64,000 nucleotides of DNA. Origin: Denitrificimonas caeni. Lineage in GTDB: Bacteria > Pseudomonadota > Gammaproteobacteria > Pseudomonadales > Pseudomonadaceae. Within the stretch, counting starts at the first letter, position 1. Each line of letters starts with the position of its first letter. A program made the position numbers and the translations under genes. Below are positions 19,247 to 27,816 of this stretch, one piece after another. The stretch lies in assembly GCF_905120345.1 (NCBI RefSeq), contig NZ_CAJHOA010000001.1, positions 496,001 to 560,000 on the forward strand. Reading direction: 5' to 3'. A model generated the notes under the pieces. That model was not told where the DNA came from, did not search any database, and saw only the letters and a list, made by a program, of their open reading frames with translations.

Positions 19247-19283
19247 GATGAGCCAGTAAGAGCGATTTATTTTGAGGCTCACC
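19247..19283 (-). promoter_or_regulatory. Second hairpin of the thrS leader
   Basis: GGTGAGCC and GGCTCATC pair over 8 bp (one G-T wobble) around a 21-base loop, at about -86 to -50 from the thrS start. It sits 8 bases before the anticodon-like hairpin, so the leader has two adjacent stem-loops with a single-stranded spacer, the layout of the E. coli thrS operator. I see no Thr anticodon in its loop. Confidence 0.45.
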
Positions 19284-19378
19284 TGCCCTACAGCGGCAGA
19301 AGGTTTTACCCACCTCACACAAATCGGATTCACTGGAAAAAAATGCAATCATAAAAATTAAAACTGCAGTAAAAACAC

Positions 19379-19403
19379 AAAAGGCCGCACGAGGCGACCT
19401 TTT
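19379..19403 (-). terminator. Terminator after tRNA-Val
   Basis: On the minus strand AAAAGGTCGC and GCGGCCTTTT pair over 10 bp (one T-G) with loop CTCGT, followed by GTGTTTTT. It begins 9 bases after the tRNA 3' end and separates the tRNA transcript from thrS. Confidence 0.8.
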
Positions 19404-19411
19404 GAATTGTT

Positions 19412-19488
19412 TGGTAGGCACAATTGGATTCGAACCAACGACCCCCACCATGTCAAGGTGGTGCTCTAACCAACTGAGCTATGTGCCT
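19412..19488 (-). tRNA. tRNA-Val (GAC)
   Basis: A 77-nt cloverleaf on the minus strand with acceptor AGGCACA/TGTGCCT, D arm GCTCAGTTGGTTAGAGC, anticodon loop TTGACAT (anticodon GAC, Val) on stem CCACC/GGTGG, T arm with GGTTCGAATCC and an encoded CCA end. It lies upstream of thrS and is followed by its own terminator. Confidence 0.97.
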
Positions 19489-19561
19489 ACAATGGTCGCG
19501 TATTCTACGGATAAATTAATCATTGTCAATCGTTTTCATCACTTAGCGAGCAACACCCTAT

Positions 19562-20527
19562 TTATTGGGCCGCAACACCGTCACCTCTAGCCACATCAAC
19601 CTGCTTAGCAATAGAGACGGGCAATCCCAGCTCTTCTGCCACAATGTCACGCACACGTTGCCAATCTAAAAGATGAGCACCTTGAATATCTTCACGTTTA
19701 AGTAATACGTTAACCACTGCTGCATGTTTATCGACAATAGACGTCTCACCGTCATCACTGAGTGGTGTATGTGCTTCTAAATACAACGTACCTTGCGCAA
19801 TGCCAAACTTATAAGGCTCGTTAATAATGCGCACTTTCTCGCCAACCGGCACTAAGCTGGCCAACTCCAAAACGTTATGATTGAGCATGCGAAAGCAACC
19901 ATGGCTAACACGCATACCAATACCAAACTTTTTATTTGATCCGTGGATCAAGTAACCAGGCAACCCTAAAGTCAGCTTGTAAGGCCCTAACGGATTATCC
20001 GGTCCTGGCGGCACATAACCAGGCAATGGATCGCCGGCCTCAGCATGTTCACGCAAAATTGACTGTGGTGGAGTCCAACCTGGATTAGGCGTTTTCACGG
20101 TAATCGAAGTGTTGCTGATTGGCGAATCCCAGCCTTCGCGACCAATACCCAAAGGGTAGGTGTACACCACAGGTTTGTCTTTTGGGTAGTAATAAAGGCG
20201 GTATTCGGCCAAGTTAATCACTACACCCTCACGCGGACCCGGCGGCAAAATATAGCGTGTAGGCAGCACAATCTCAGTGCCGACGCCAGGTAACCATGCA
20301 TCAACGCTAGGATTAGCCGCAACCATTTCCAAGTAGCCTAAATCATGGGTTTTACCCAGATCAGCAAAGGTATCTTCATAGCGCGCTTGAATGACCTGAA
20401 CCTCGCCAACGACATCCTCACCAGGCGGCGGCAGCGGTAATTCTAAAGCCGATACAAAAGGCGCGACACACAGCACTGACAGTCCGTATAAGCGCAAAGA
20501 CTTAAACGAGAGCATGTTTAACAACAT
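19562..20527 (-). CDS. L,D-transpeptidase (YkuD domain)
   Basis: Periplasmic enzyme of the ErfK/YbiS/YcfS type that forms meso-DAP crosslinks or attaches lipoprotein to peptidoglycan. The 321-residue protein has an N-terminal signal sequence (MLLNMLSFKSLRLYGLSVLC onward, probable cut after ALE or nearby), a LysM-like segment at about residues 40-90 (DLGYLEMVAANPSVDAWLPG), and the YkuD catalytic motif HGSNKKFGIGMRVSHGC with catalytic His and Cys. AGGG lies 8 bases before ATG. In P. aeruginosa an equivalent gene lies next to the same neighbours. Confidence 0.93.
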   Translation of the reverse strand: MLLNMLSFKSLRLYGLSVLCVAPFVSALELPLPPPGEDVVGEVQVIQARYEDTFADLGKTHDLGYLEMVAANPSVDAWLPGVGTEIVLPTRYILPPGPREGVVINLAEYRLYYYPKDKPVVYTYPLGIGREGWDSPISNTSITVKTPNPGWTPPQSILREHAEAGDPLPGYVPPGPDNPLGPYKLTLGLPGYLIHGSNKKFGIGMRVSHGCFRMLNHNVLELASLVPVGEKVRIINEPYKFGIAQGTLYLEAHTPLSDDGETSIVDKHAAVVNVLLKREDIQGAHLLDWQRVRDIVAEELGLPVSIAKQVDVARGDGVAAQ

Positions 20528-20601
20528 CGAAGTAACCCTACCGGAAAAGTTTGTATTAGCGCCTGCATAGTACGGGATTTACCCATCAGATACACAGACC
20601 T

Positions 20602-20883
20602 TTATGCTGACTGCCAGCCTGGCTTGGCCTGTTTGCGCTGCGCTTGAATAACGTCACGACATTGCGGACAAAAATGTGCGGTACGCAATTGCTGGCGATC
20701 CAAGACATGCCAATGGGGTTGCGCAGGTAACAGGCTGCCACATAAGGTGCGATCAGCCTGACTACCAAGCTCTAACTGGCGACTGACGGCGTGTACGCGC
20801 TCTTTTTGACAGGCGAACAGATCCATTTGCTCGTCCGGCAAAATAATCTGATAAGCATGTAAAGACCACACCAAGCGTGCCAT
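20602..20883 (-). CDS. Conserved small protein of unknown function
   Basis: A 93-residue protein with a good Shine-Dalgarno (AGGGG, 6 bases before ATG). It contains a C-terminal CxxC pair (AHFCPQCRDVIQAQRKQ) plus single cysteines at DLFACQKE and RTLCGSL, so metal binding is possible. There is no signal peptide or membrane span. It lies between the L,D-transpeptidase and tesA genes; I recall a hypothetical gene at this place in P. aeruginosa (around PA2855), which supports a real gene. No function can be assigned. Confidence 0.7.
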   Translation of the reverse strand: MARLVWSLHAYQIILPDEQMDLFACQKERVHAVSRQLELGSQADRTLCGSLLPAQPHWHVLDRQQLRTAHFCPQCRDVIQAQRKQAKPGWQSA

Positions 20884-20955
20884 GTCGAGCCCCTAAAATC
20901 GGGCGCTACATTAGCCTAAAACAGTAGCTTGTAACAGCACTCGCGAAAAATTGTT

Positions 20956-21591
20956 CTATTGGGAGCGATTACTGCTGTTTTTTAGTCCTAATAAAGGCTC
21001 TAACTCTTGCCAAGTATTTTCTAATAACAGCGGTTGCGCCAATTGCGTCGGATGCACACCATCGGCTTGCATCATGCCATCCACCGCGCCCACACCCTCT
21101 AAAAGGAAACCCACTAAAGCTACTTTTTCTTTTTCGGCAATACGCTGATACACATTATAAAACGCATCAGTATAACGCTTGCCGTAATTGCTCGGTAAAC
21201 GCATACCCAACAACAGTACAGACGCGTTCTGTTGCTTGGCCTTCTGCACCATAGTTGAGAGATTCATCGCCATATGGCTGAGCGAGAGACCACGCAAACC
21301 ATCGTTACCACCCAACTCAATAATTACATACTGCGGCTGGTGCTGCGCGAGTAAATCAGGAAAGCGCGATAAACCTCCAGCACTGGTTTCACCACTGATC
21401 GAGGCATTCACCACTTTAAACTCAGCATTATGCTCAAGCAAACGCTGCTGTAGCAAAGCAACCCACCCCTGCTGGGTTTCCAGTCCGAAGGCTGCGCTGA
21501 TACTATCTCCCACCACCAAAACAGTTGCTGCCTGAACAGTGGCGATAGAGCACAGCACACTTAAACATATTGTTGCTATCCATTGACGCAT
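20956..21591 (-). CDS. tesA: Arylesterase / lysophospholipase TesA (GDSL family)
   Basis: Periplasmic SGNH hydrolase of 211 residues acting on thioesters, arylesters and lysophospholipids. It has a signal peptide (MRQWIATICLSVLCSIATVQA, residues 1-21), block I GDSISAAFGL with the nucleophilic serine, block III GGNDGLRG and the C-terminal DGVHPTQLAQ with catalytic Asp and His. I chose ATG 21591 because AGGG lies 5 bases upstream; an ATG at 21603 would overlap that site, and longer forms add non-family sequence. It is divergent from ybbA, whose ATG lies only 11 bases away. Confidence 0.95.
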   Translation of the reverse strand: MRQWIATICLSVLCSIATVQAATVLVVGDSISAAFGLETQQGWVALLQQRLLEHNAEFKVVNASISGETSAGGLSRFPDLLAQHQPQYVIIELGGNDGLRGLSLSHMAMNLSTMVQKAKQQNASVLLLGMRLPSNYGKRYTDAFYNVYQRIAEKEKVALVGFLLEGVGAVDGMMQADGVHPTQLAQPLLLENTWQELEPLLGLKNSSNRSQ

Positions 21592-21601
21592 TGGAACCCT
21601 C

Positions 21602-22285
21602 ATGACTAATAGTATTCTTAGCGCCCAGCACCTTAGCAAAAAGGTTCCCTCAACAGAAGGCCAACTGGCTATTCTTGACAATGTATCATTTGATCTTAAG
21701 CAAGGTGACTCGCTGGCTATTATAGGGCGCTCTGGATCAGGTAAATCAACTTTATTAGGGCTATTAGCGGGCCTTGATCTACCTAGCAGTGGCGAAGTCA
21801 TTTTAGCTGGCAATCACTTAAACACCCTAGATGAAGATCAACGGGCAGCGTTACGTGCCACCCACGTCGGCTTTGTCTTTCAGGCGTTTTTATTACTGGA
21901 TAGCTTAAATGCTTTAGAAAACGTCATGCTACCACTGGAGCTCGCTGGCCACGCCAATCCCAAGCAACGGGCCAGCGAGTTGTTAACCCGTGTCGGTTTA
22001 GCAAGCCGCTTAAAACATCCCGTTAACCTTCTATCCGGCGGCGAGCAGCAACGTGTGGCGTTAGCTCGCGCCTTCGCGACTCAGCCTGACGTGTTATTTG
22101 CCGATGAACCCACGGGGAATCTCGACAGCCAAACCGGCGAACAGATCAGTGATTTATTGTTTGAAATGAATAAAGAGCTCGGCACCACACTGGTTTTGGT
22201 CACTCACGATGAAAAGCTCGCTGCACGCTGTCAACAGCATTTACGCTTAGAAGCGGGCTGTCAGGTGGATCAATCATGCAACTGA
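21602..22285 (+). CDS. ybbA: ABC transporter ATP-binding protein YbbA
   Basis: ATPase of a LolD/MacB-type system working with the YbbP-like permease. The 227-residue protein has Walker A GRSGSGKST (about residues 42-50), signature LSGGEQQRVALARA, Walker B VLFADEPTGNLD and switch His in VTHDEKL. The start lies back to back with tesA, so its leader and promoter must sit inside the tesA reading frame. ybbP overlaps its 3' end by 10 bases. Association with tesA is conserved from E. coli to Pseudomonas; the substrate is not established. Confidence 0.92.
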   Translation: MTNSILSAQHLSKKVPSTEGQLAILDNVSFDLKQGDSLAIIGRSGSGKSTLLGLLAGLDLPSSGEVILAGNHLNTLDEDQRAALRATHVGFVFQAFLLLDSLNALENVMLPLELAGHANPKQRASELLTRVGLASRLKHPVNLLSGGEQQRVALARAFATQPDVLFADEPTGNLDSQTGEQISDLLFEMNKELGTTLVLVTHDEKLAARCQQHLRLEAGCQVDQSCN

Positions 22286-24789
22286 CATTCTTCGAACTAC
22301 TAAAATTAGCGGCTAGGCAACTGCTGCGCGAGCGGCGCACCTCAGAACTACGCATTCTATTTTTTGCTTTAGTGATTGCGGTCGCTAGCAGCAGCACCAT
22401 TGGCCATTTTGCCGAGCGCTTACAAGGCGCAATGCAGCTCAGCGCAGGAGAGTTCCTTGCCGCAGACTTGATCCTTTCCAGCAGTGAAACACCCAGCCCT
22501 GAACAATTGGCAGCCGTACATAGCGACGCTTTAAAGAGTTCACAAACCGTACAGTTTGCTAGCATGCTTGCCACTGATAAAGATTTACAGCTCGCCAGCG
22601 TGAAAGCCGTGGATGATCACTATCCGTTGCGCGGCGCACTACGCAGTCGCGGGCTATTGCAAACTGAAGAGCTCAGCGGCGGACGCCCACAACCTGGCGA
22701 AGTATGGTTGGACGCTGAACTAACAACAGCCTTAGACCTACAGGTCGGCGACAGCATTGAGATTGGTTCAGCGGTTTTTCAAGTTGCGCGAATCCTCACG
22801 TATGAGCCCGATCGTGCCGGCAATCTACTCAGCTTTACTCCGCGCGCGATGATTAATATAACCGACTTACCGGCCACCGAGGTACTGCAGCCGGGCAGTC
22901 GCGTCAGCTACCGACAGCTATGGAGTGGCGATGCGCAAGCTATTGCAACATTACGTAAAAGCTTACAAGAGACTTTATTACCGCATCAACGTATCGAAGG
23001 CCTCGCCGATGGTAATCAGCAAGTTAACAGCGCCTTAGAACGTGCGGCCAGCTACTTAAATCTAGCCAGCTTAGCCGCCATCTTATTGGCAGGTGTCGCG
23101 GTAGCACTCTCCGCCAGTCGCTTTGCACGCCAGCGTTTTGATCAGGCAGCATTACTGCGCTGTTTTGGCTTATCGCGCCAACATACCCTGTGGATATTTT
23201 GTCTACAGTTATTACAACTGGCGCTACTGGCCAGCTTACTCGGCACCCTGATTGGCTGGCTGGCACAGTTTGTCCTGTTTGAATTATTAGCTGGCTTACT
23301 GCCTGATGATATTCCGCCCGGCAGCTTAAAACCCTTTATTGCTGGGATTGCCACCAGCGTGGTGATGCTAGCGGGCTTTGCTTTACCGCCTTTAATTGCA
23401 CTAGGACGTATTGCACCATTGCGAGTATTACGTCGCGACTTAATGCCCACTGCACCGGCCACTTGGCTTTTGTATAGCATGGTATTTATTACCTTAGCGG
23501 TACTGATGTGGCAACTAAATCTGGATATGCGCCTCACCAGTGCACTGTTACTCGGCGGCGGATTCACTGCAGCAGTGCTGGGTGCAGGTTTGTTTTTCAG
23601 TCTCAAGAGCTTACGTTTCTGGTTAGCCAAACGTAGCCTCGCGTGGCGTTTAAGTTTGGGGCATTTATTGCGCTACCCACTCAATAGCGTCGGTCAGATT
23701 ATGGCTTTCGCGTTGATCTTACTGTCGATGGCTCTGATTGTCTTACTGCGTAGCGAGTTATTGGATAACTGGCAAGCACAGTTACCAGAAAACGCTCCAA
23801 ACCACTTTGCCATCAATATCCTACCGGCACAGCAAGCCGATTTCAGTACAGCTCTCAGCATAATCAGCAGCAATAGCGCGCCGCTCTACCCTGTCACTTT
23901 AGGACGCTTAACCCAAATCAACGGACAACCAGCAACAACGCTGATTGCTCCTGAAGCACGGGTGATGCGTACCTTACAGCGCGACCTCAACCTAACTTGG
24001 ACCAATCAACTTCCCAAAGACAATCAGGTGATTGCTGGCAACTGGTGGTCAGACAGTAAGGGCAACGCTACCCGCAACAGCGTCTATAATATTTCTGTAG
24101 AAAGTGCTCTAGCCAAACAACTGGGCGTAACTGTCGGCGACCAACTGACCTTTCATATTGCTGGTACTGATTACCCTGCACAGATTAGCAGTCTGCGCAC
24201 AGTCGATTGGAACAGCATGCAACCCAACTTTTTTGTGATTTTTGATCCACAACACATGACTAACGTCGCTCATACATGGATGACAAGTTTCTACTTACCA
24301 GAAAATGCCGAGCGCCAGCGCATTGAACTGGCGAAAGCCTTCCCCAGTGTCAGTATTCTGCAAGTAGATGCCGTACTACGACAGTTACGCGATATTTTGG
24401 CGCAAGTGACATTAGCCATTGAATTGATTTTACTGTTTGTTCTGGCAGCGGGCATTAGCGTTTTAATCGCAGGTTTGCATAGCACCTTGGCTGAACGTAT
24501 TAAACAAGGCGCACTGCTGCGTGCTCTAGGTGCTTCACGCAAGTTGCTGGTGCAATCTCAGCGCAATGAGTTTGTCTTGCTTGGCGCATGCAGTGGGCTG
24601 CTGGCTTGGCTAGGTTGTGAAGTGAGCAGCTACATTCTTTACCGCTTTGTTTTTAATTTAACCTGGCAGCTGCATCCTTGGCTGATGAGCTTACCGATTC
24701 TTGGTGCTTTGCTGATCACCGCGGTAGGTATGCTAGGCACTAGACAAGTATTGCACAGCAGTCCGTTACAAATTTTACGTAACAACTGA
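22276..24789 (+). CDS. ybbP: ABC transporter permease YbbP (FtsX/MacB family)
   Basis: An 837-residue inner-membrane protein with a duplicated FtsX layout: an N-terminal span (about residues 28-45), a periplasmic domain, several spans in the middle (about 255-470), a second periplasmic domain, and three spans at the C-terminus (about 710-830) with LAERIKQGALLRALGASRKL, typical of FtsX-type permeases. Such mechanotransmission permeases often extract lipids or lipoproteins. It overlaps ybbA by 10 bases and is coupled to it. No downstream gene is clearly in the operon. Confidence 0.9.
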   Translation: MQLTFFELLKLAARQLLRERRTSELRILFFALVIAVASSSTIGHFAERLQGAMQLSAGEFLAADLILSSSETPSPEQLAAVHSDALKSSQTVQFASMLATDKDLQLASVKAVDDHYPLRGALRSRGLLQTEELSGGRPQPGEVWLDAELTTALDLQVGDSIEIGSAVFQVARILTYEPDRAGNLLSFTPRAMINITDLPATEVLQPGSRVSYRQLWSGDAQAIATLRKSLQETLLPHQRIEGLADGNQQVNSALERAASYLNLASLAAILLAGVAVALSASRFARQRFDQAALLRCFGLSRQHTLWIFCLQLLQLALLASLLGTLIGWLAQFVLFELLAGLLPDDIPPGSLKPFIAGIATSVVMLAGFALPPLIALGRIAPLRVLRRDLMPTAPATWLLYSMVFITLAVLMWQLNLDMRLTSALLLGGGFTAAVLGAGLFFSLKSLRFWLAKRSLAWRLSLGHLLRYPLNSVGQIMAFALILLSMALIVLLRSELLDNWQAQLPENAPNHFAINILPAQQADFSTALSIISSNSAPLYPVTLGRLTQINGQPATTLIAPEARVMRTLQRDLNLTWTNQLPKDNQVIAGNWWSDSKGNATRNSVYNISVESALAKQLGVTVGDQLTFHIAGTDYPAQISSLRTVDWNSMQPNFFVIFDPQHMTNVAHTWMTSFYLPENAERQRIELAKAFPSVSILQVDAVLRQLRDILAQVTLAIELILLFVLAAGISVLIAGLHSTLAERIKQGALLRALGASRKLLVQSQRNEFVLLGACSGLLAWLGCEVSSYILYRFVFNLTWQLHPWLMSLPILGALLITAVGMLGTRQVLHSSPLQILRNN

Positions 24790-24975
24790 TAACAATTTAG
24801 CGGAACTAATCATAAATATAGACATCACAAAGAGTAACTGGACGGCATCGTGATTAAAGATCACATACAAGGAGGTTAGGCGTGGATCAAAATAACACTG
24901 AAAAGCAAATTGCAGATTGTTAAACAATAAAAACATGACCACTAATGAGTCATTTAAAAAAACTAGGAGACTATC

Positions 24976-25050
24976 ATGCGATCTATTCTTCTCTGGTTAA
25001 TCGGAGTTCCTATCCCAATTATCATTTTATTAGCTATATTTTTGCATTAA
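24976..25050 (+). CDS. 24-residue hydrophobic membrane peptide
   Basis: A short reading frame encoding MRSILLWLIGVPIPIIILLA and ending IFLH, essentially one transmembrane helix with a central VPIPIII proline pair. AGGAG is 6 bases before ATG, better than for many neighbouring genes. I have a memory of near-identical tiny hypothetical proteins in other bacteria, often near stress genes, but cannot verify it. It precedes the membrane protein gene at 25106 by 55 bases and may be cotranscribed with it. A real small protein is likely; function unknown. Confidence 0.6.
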   Translation: MRSILLWLIGVPIPIIILLAIFLH

Positions 25051-25105
25051 GTTTTTTATATGCAGTGAATGATATGGATAAAATAAAATAACAACGGAGC
25101 TTGTC

Positions 25106-26005
25106 ATGCTAAAAACTCAATCAGAATCAACTCATATAAACCGTCCCTATGCGCTAGGAGAATCCAGCCAATCAGCCGTCTCATGGGCTGCTGTGATAGT
25201 CGGCGCGGTGATTGCTGCGGCCTTAACGATAGTACTTATTACCGGAGGTAGCGGCTTAGGCTTTCTAGCCGTCTCACCTTGGCAAAACAGTGGTGTATCG
25301 GGTAGCGGTATTGCCATAGGCACTATTGCATGGTTGTTAGTGACGCAAGTTATTGCTTATGGTATTGCTGGCTATGTCACCGGACGTTTACGAACCAAGT
25401 GGACTGATGTCAGAGGCGATGAGATTTACTTCAGGGATACAGCGCATGGCTTTATGGTTTGGGCGCTGAGTACTATAGTAGGATTTGTCTTATTGAGTTC
25501 TGTCGCTGCGTCTATTATTTCTGGCACAACTCAAGCGGGTGCAACATTAGCTGGAGCAAGCGTAGAAGCAGTTGGCTCTGCAACAGGTTCTGCAGCGCAG
25601 AATAACGATGATGTATTCTCTCTAGATTATTATACTGACACTTTGTTACGACCTAAAAATCCTGGCGAAATGGATAACAAGCAGGATAATCGTAAAGAAA
25701 TATCTACCATTTTAACTCGAAGTATTTTGCAAGGTGAGTTATCGACAGAGGATGAAAACTACTTAGTTAGCGTTATCGCACAACGTGCTGATATCAGTGA
25801 GACTGAAGCACGAGCCCGTTTGCAGCAAATTAGTGATCGCGCTAAACAAGCCGTTGCTAAACTGGAAACTCAAGCTCGAGAAGCCGCTGATGATGCACGT
25901 AAGGCCGCCGCTATTTTCGCGCTATGGGCTTTTGCATCTCTTTTATTAGGTGCATTTGTAGCGAGCTTTGCAGCAACAATAGGCGGCAGAGCTAGAGACT
26001 TATAA
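25106..26005 (+). CDS. Membrane protein of unknown function
   Basis: A 299-residue protein with about four membrane spans: residues 27-56 (glycine-rich AAVIVGAVIAAALTIVLITG), 70-92, 110-135, and one near the C-terminus (AIFALWAFASLLLGAFVASF). Between spans three and four lies a soluble segment with DDVFSLDYYTDTLLRPK and a long charged helix (ISETEARARLQQISDRAKQA). Related proteins (YrzE/TIGR04086-like glycine-rich families) are uncharacterised. GGAG lies 7 bases before ATG. It is followed by a strong bidirectional terminator, so it ends its transcript. Confidence 0.75.
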   Translation: MLKTQSESTHINRPYALGESSQSAVSWAAVIVGAVIAAALTIVLITGGSGLGFLAVSPWQNSGVSGSGIAIGTIAWLLVTQVIAYGIAGYVTGRLRTKWTDVRGDEIYFRDTAHGFMVWALSTIVGFVLLSSVAASIISGTTQAGATLAGASVEAVGSATGSAAQNNDDVFSLDYYTDTLLRPKNPGEMDNKQDNRKEISTILTRSILQGELSTEDENYLVSVIAQRADISETEARARLQQISDRAKQAVAKLETQAREAADDARKAAAIFALWAFASLLLGAFVASFAATIGGRARDL

Positions 26006-26040
26006 ATATAGACGTTAATACTATTTATAAGGTAACTGAC

Positions 26041-26072
26041 AAAAGGCTGCTTATGAAAATAAGCAGCCTTTT
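26041..26072. terminator. Bidirectional intrinsic terminator
   Basis: A perfect 14-bp inverted repeat (AAAAGGCTGCTTAT / ATAAGCAGCCTTTT) around a GAAA tetraloop lies between convergent genes ending at 26005 and 26077. The arm ends supply T runs on both strands. Confidence 0.9.
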
Positions 26073-26076
26073 GTAT

Positions 26077-27699
26077 TTAAGATAATAAATGAATAGCTAA
26101 AGCTTCAGCGACTTTTATGCCATCAACACCAGCCGACAAGATACCACCGGCGTAACCTGCACCTTCACCAGCAGGATATAAACCTTTGATGTTAATACTA
26201 TTGAAACTAATCTTGTCACGTTTAATACAGATGGGAGAGGATGTACGTGTTTCTACACCAGTTAAAATAGCATCATGCATAGAAAAGCCTTTAATCTGCT
26301 TATTAAACTCAGGGATAGCTTCTCTGATGGCCTTAACTGCAAAATCAGGTAACAACTGACTTAAATCGCTTAGAGTCACACCAGGCTTATAAGAAGGGGT
26401 TACGCTACCTAATTTTTCAGATACTTTATCTGCTAAAAAATCGCCCACTAATTGCACTGGCGCATTGTAATTTTCGCCCCCCATTTGGTAGGCTTTTTCT
26501 TCCAGTTGACGTTGTAAATCGATACCAGCTAATGGATGCTCTGGATAGTCCTGTTCAGGATTAACATCGACAACAATCGCCGAGTTAGCATTACGTTCAT
26601 TGCGCGAATACTCACTCATGCCATTAATAACTAACATCCCCGGCTCAGAGACGGCCGACACGACAGTACCGCCAGGACACATACAAAAACTGTAGACACT
26701 GCGACCGTCTTTACAGTGATGGACTAACTTGTAGTCAGCCGCACCTAAAATTTCGTTGCCAGCATTATCACCAAAACGCGCCTTATCAATAACTGACTGT
26801 GGATGCTCTATTCTTAAACCAACAGAAAAAGGCTTAGCTTCTATATAAACGCCGCTGTCTAATAAGTTCTGGAAGGTATCTCGAGCACTGTGCCCTATCG
26901 CTAAAATAACATGCTTGGTTTTAATCACCTCGCCAGAACTTAAAGTCAGTCCTTCAACTTGTTGGTCGACGATGTTTAAGTGTTCTAGCTTTTCACCGAA
27001 GCGGATCTCACCGCCTAAGGCAATAATATCTGCCCGAATATTCTCCATCATTTTGACTAACTTAAACGTGCCAATATGAGGTTTACTAACAAAAAGAATT
27101 TCCTCAGGCGCACCTGCTTTAATAAATTCAGTGATCACTTTACGGCCATAAAACTTTGGATCTTTGATCTGAGTATAAAGTTTTCCATCAGAGAAGGTTC
27201 CAGCACCACCCTCGCCATACTGAACATTCGACTCGACATTGAGCGCTCTATCACGCCACAAGCCCCAGGTATCTTTAGTACGTTGCCTAACATCTTGGCC
27301 CCGTTCAATCACAATAGGTTTCAAACCCATTTGCGCCAACAATAACGCAGCCAAAATACCACAAGGACCAAAACCTATAATCACTGGGCGCTGCTGTTTT
27401 CCCTGAGGGAAGTCTGCAGGCTTCTCAGTAACAAATTTATAATCCATATCGGGGCTCGGTTTAACAAAACCCTGACCTGCAAACTGCTCAAGGCAACGTG
27501 CTTCAGCTGCAGTTGTGAGCGCTACGTCTACACTATAAATCAAGAAAATTGAGTCTGATTTTCTTGCGTCATAACTTCTTTTAAAAATTGTAAGCTCAAG
27601 CAGCTCACCGTCTTGTAGCTCTAGCTTTCTGATAACTTCTTGTTTTAATGCACTACTTGAATGATCTAAAGGTAATTTAATATCTGTAAGTCTTAACAT
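26077..27699 (-). CDS. FAD-dependent dehydrogenase (NAD(P)/FAD oxidoreductase)
   Basis: A 540-residue flavoprotein of an uncharacterised family. It has an N-terminal alpha/beta domain (MLRLTDIKLPLDHSSSALKQ), a Rossmann dinucleotide motif IIGFGPCGILAALLLAQMG, a flavin-binding QYGEGGAGTFSDGKLYT stretch, a second nucleotide motif (HVILAIGHSARDTF) and a C-terminal GLYPAGEGAGYAGGILSAGVDG FAD-binding segment. ATG 27699 was chosen from the family N-terminus; the longer frame begins at GTG 27759 with no conserved residues. The true start has no clear Shine-Dalgarno. The substrate is unknown. Confidence 0.88.
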   Translation of the reverse strand: MLRLTDIKLPLDHSSSALKQEVIRKLELQDGELLELTIFKRSYDARKSDSIFLIYSVDVALTTAAEARCLEQFAGQGFVKPSPDMDYKFVTEKPADFPQGKQQRPVIIGFGPCGILAALLLAQMGLKPIVIERGQDVRQRTKDTWGLWRDRALNVESNVQYGEGGAGTFSDGKLYTQIKDPKFYGRKVITEFIKAGAPEEILFVSKPHIGTFKLVKMMENIRADIIALGGEIRFGEKLEHLNIVDQQVEGLTLSSGEVIKTKHVILAIGHSARDTFQNLLDSGVYIEAKPFSVGLRIEHPQSVIDKARFGDNAGNEILGAADYKLVHHCKDGRSVYSFCMCPGGTVVSAVSEPGMLVINGMSEYSRNERNANSAIVVDVNPEQDYPEHPLAGIDLQRQLEEKAYQMGGENYNAPVQLVGDFLADKVSEKLGSVTPSYKPGVTLSDLSQLLPDFAVKAIREAIPEFNKQIKGFSMHDAILTGVETRTSSPICIKRDKISFNSINIKGLYPAGEGAGYAGGILSAGVDGIKVAEALAIHLLS

Positions 27700-27816
27700 G
27701 ATTATTTGTACTGCCTGCAGCATAGGCCGATGACTATGCTGATTAAAAATGGTATCCACTGAGATGGCCTATCCCAGCAACCATCTCACCTATAAAATAT
27801 AAATCTATAATTCTCT

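Noticed and set aside
19402-19590. 62-codon frame on the plus strand opposite tRNA-Val
   Set aside because: It is the antisense reading of the tRNA (GFEPTTPTMS pattern), a classic false annotation.
23142-23630. 162-codon minus-strand frame inside ybbP
   Set aside because: Lies inside a certain membrane protein gene; composition typical of an antisense frame.
24841-24875. Possible CRP/Vfr site (CGTGA...TCACA)
   Set aside because: The half-sites are 7 bases apart rather than 6 and one is imperfect.
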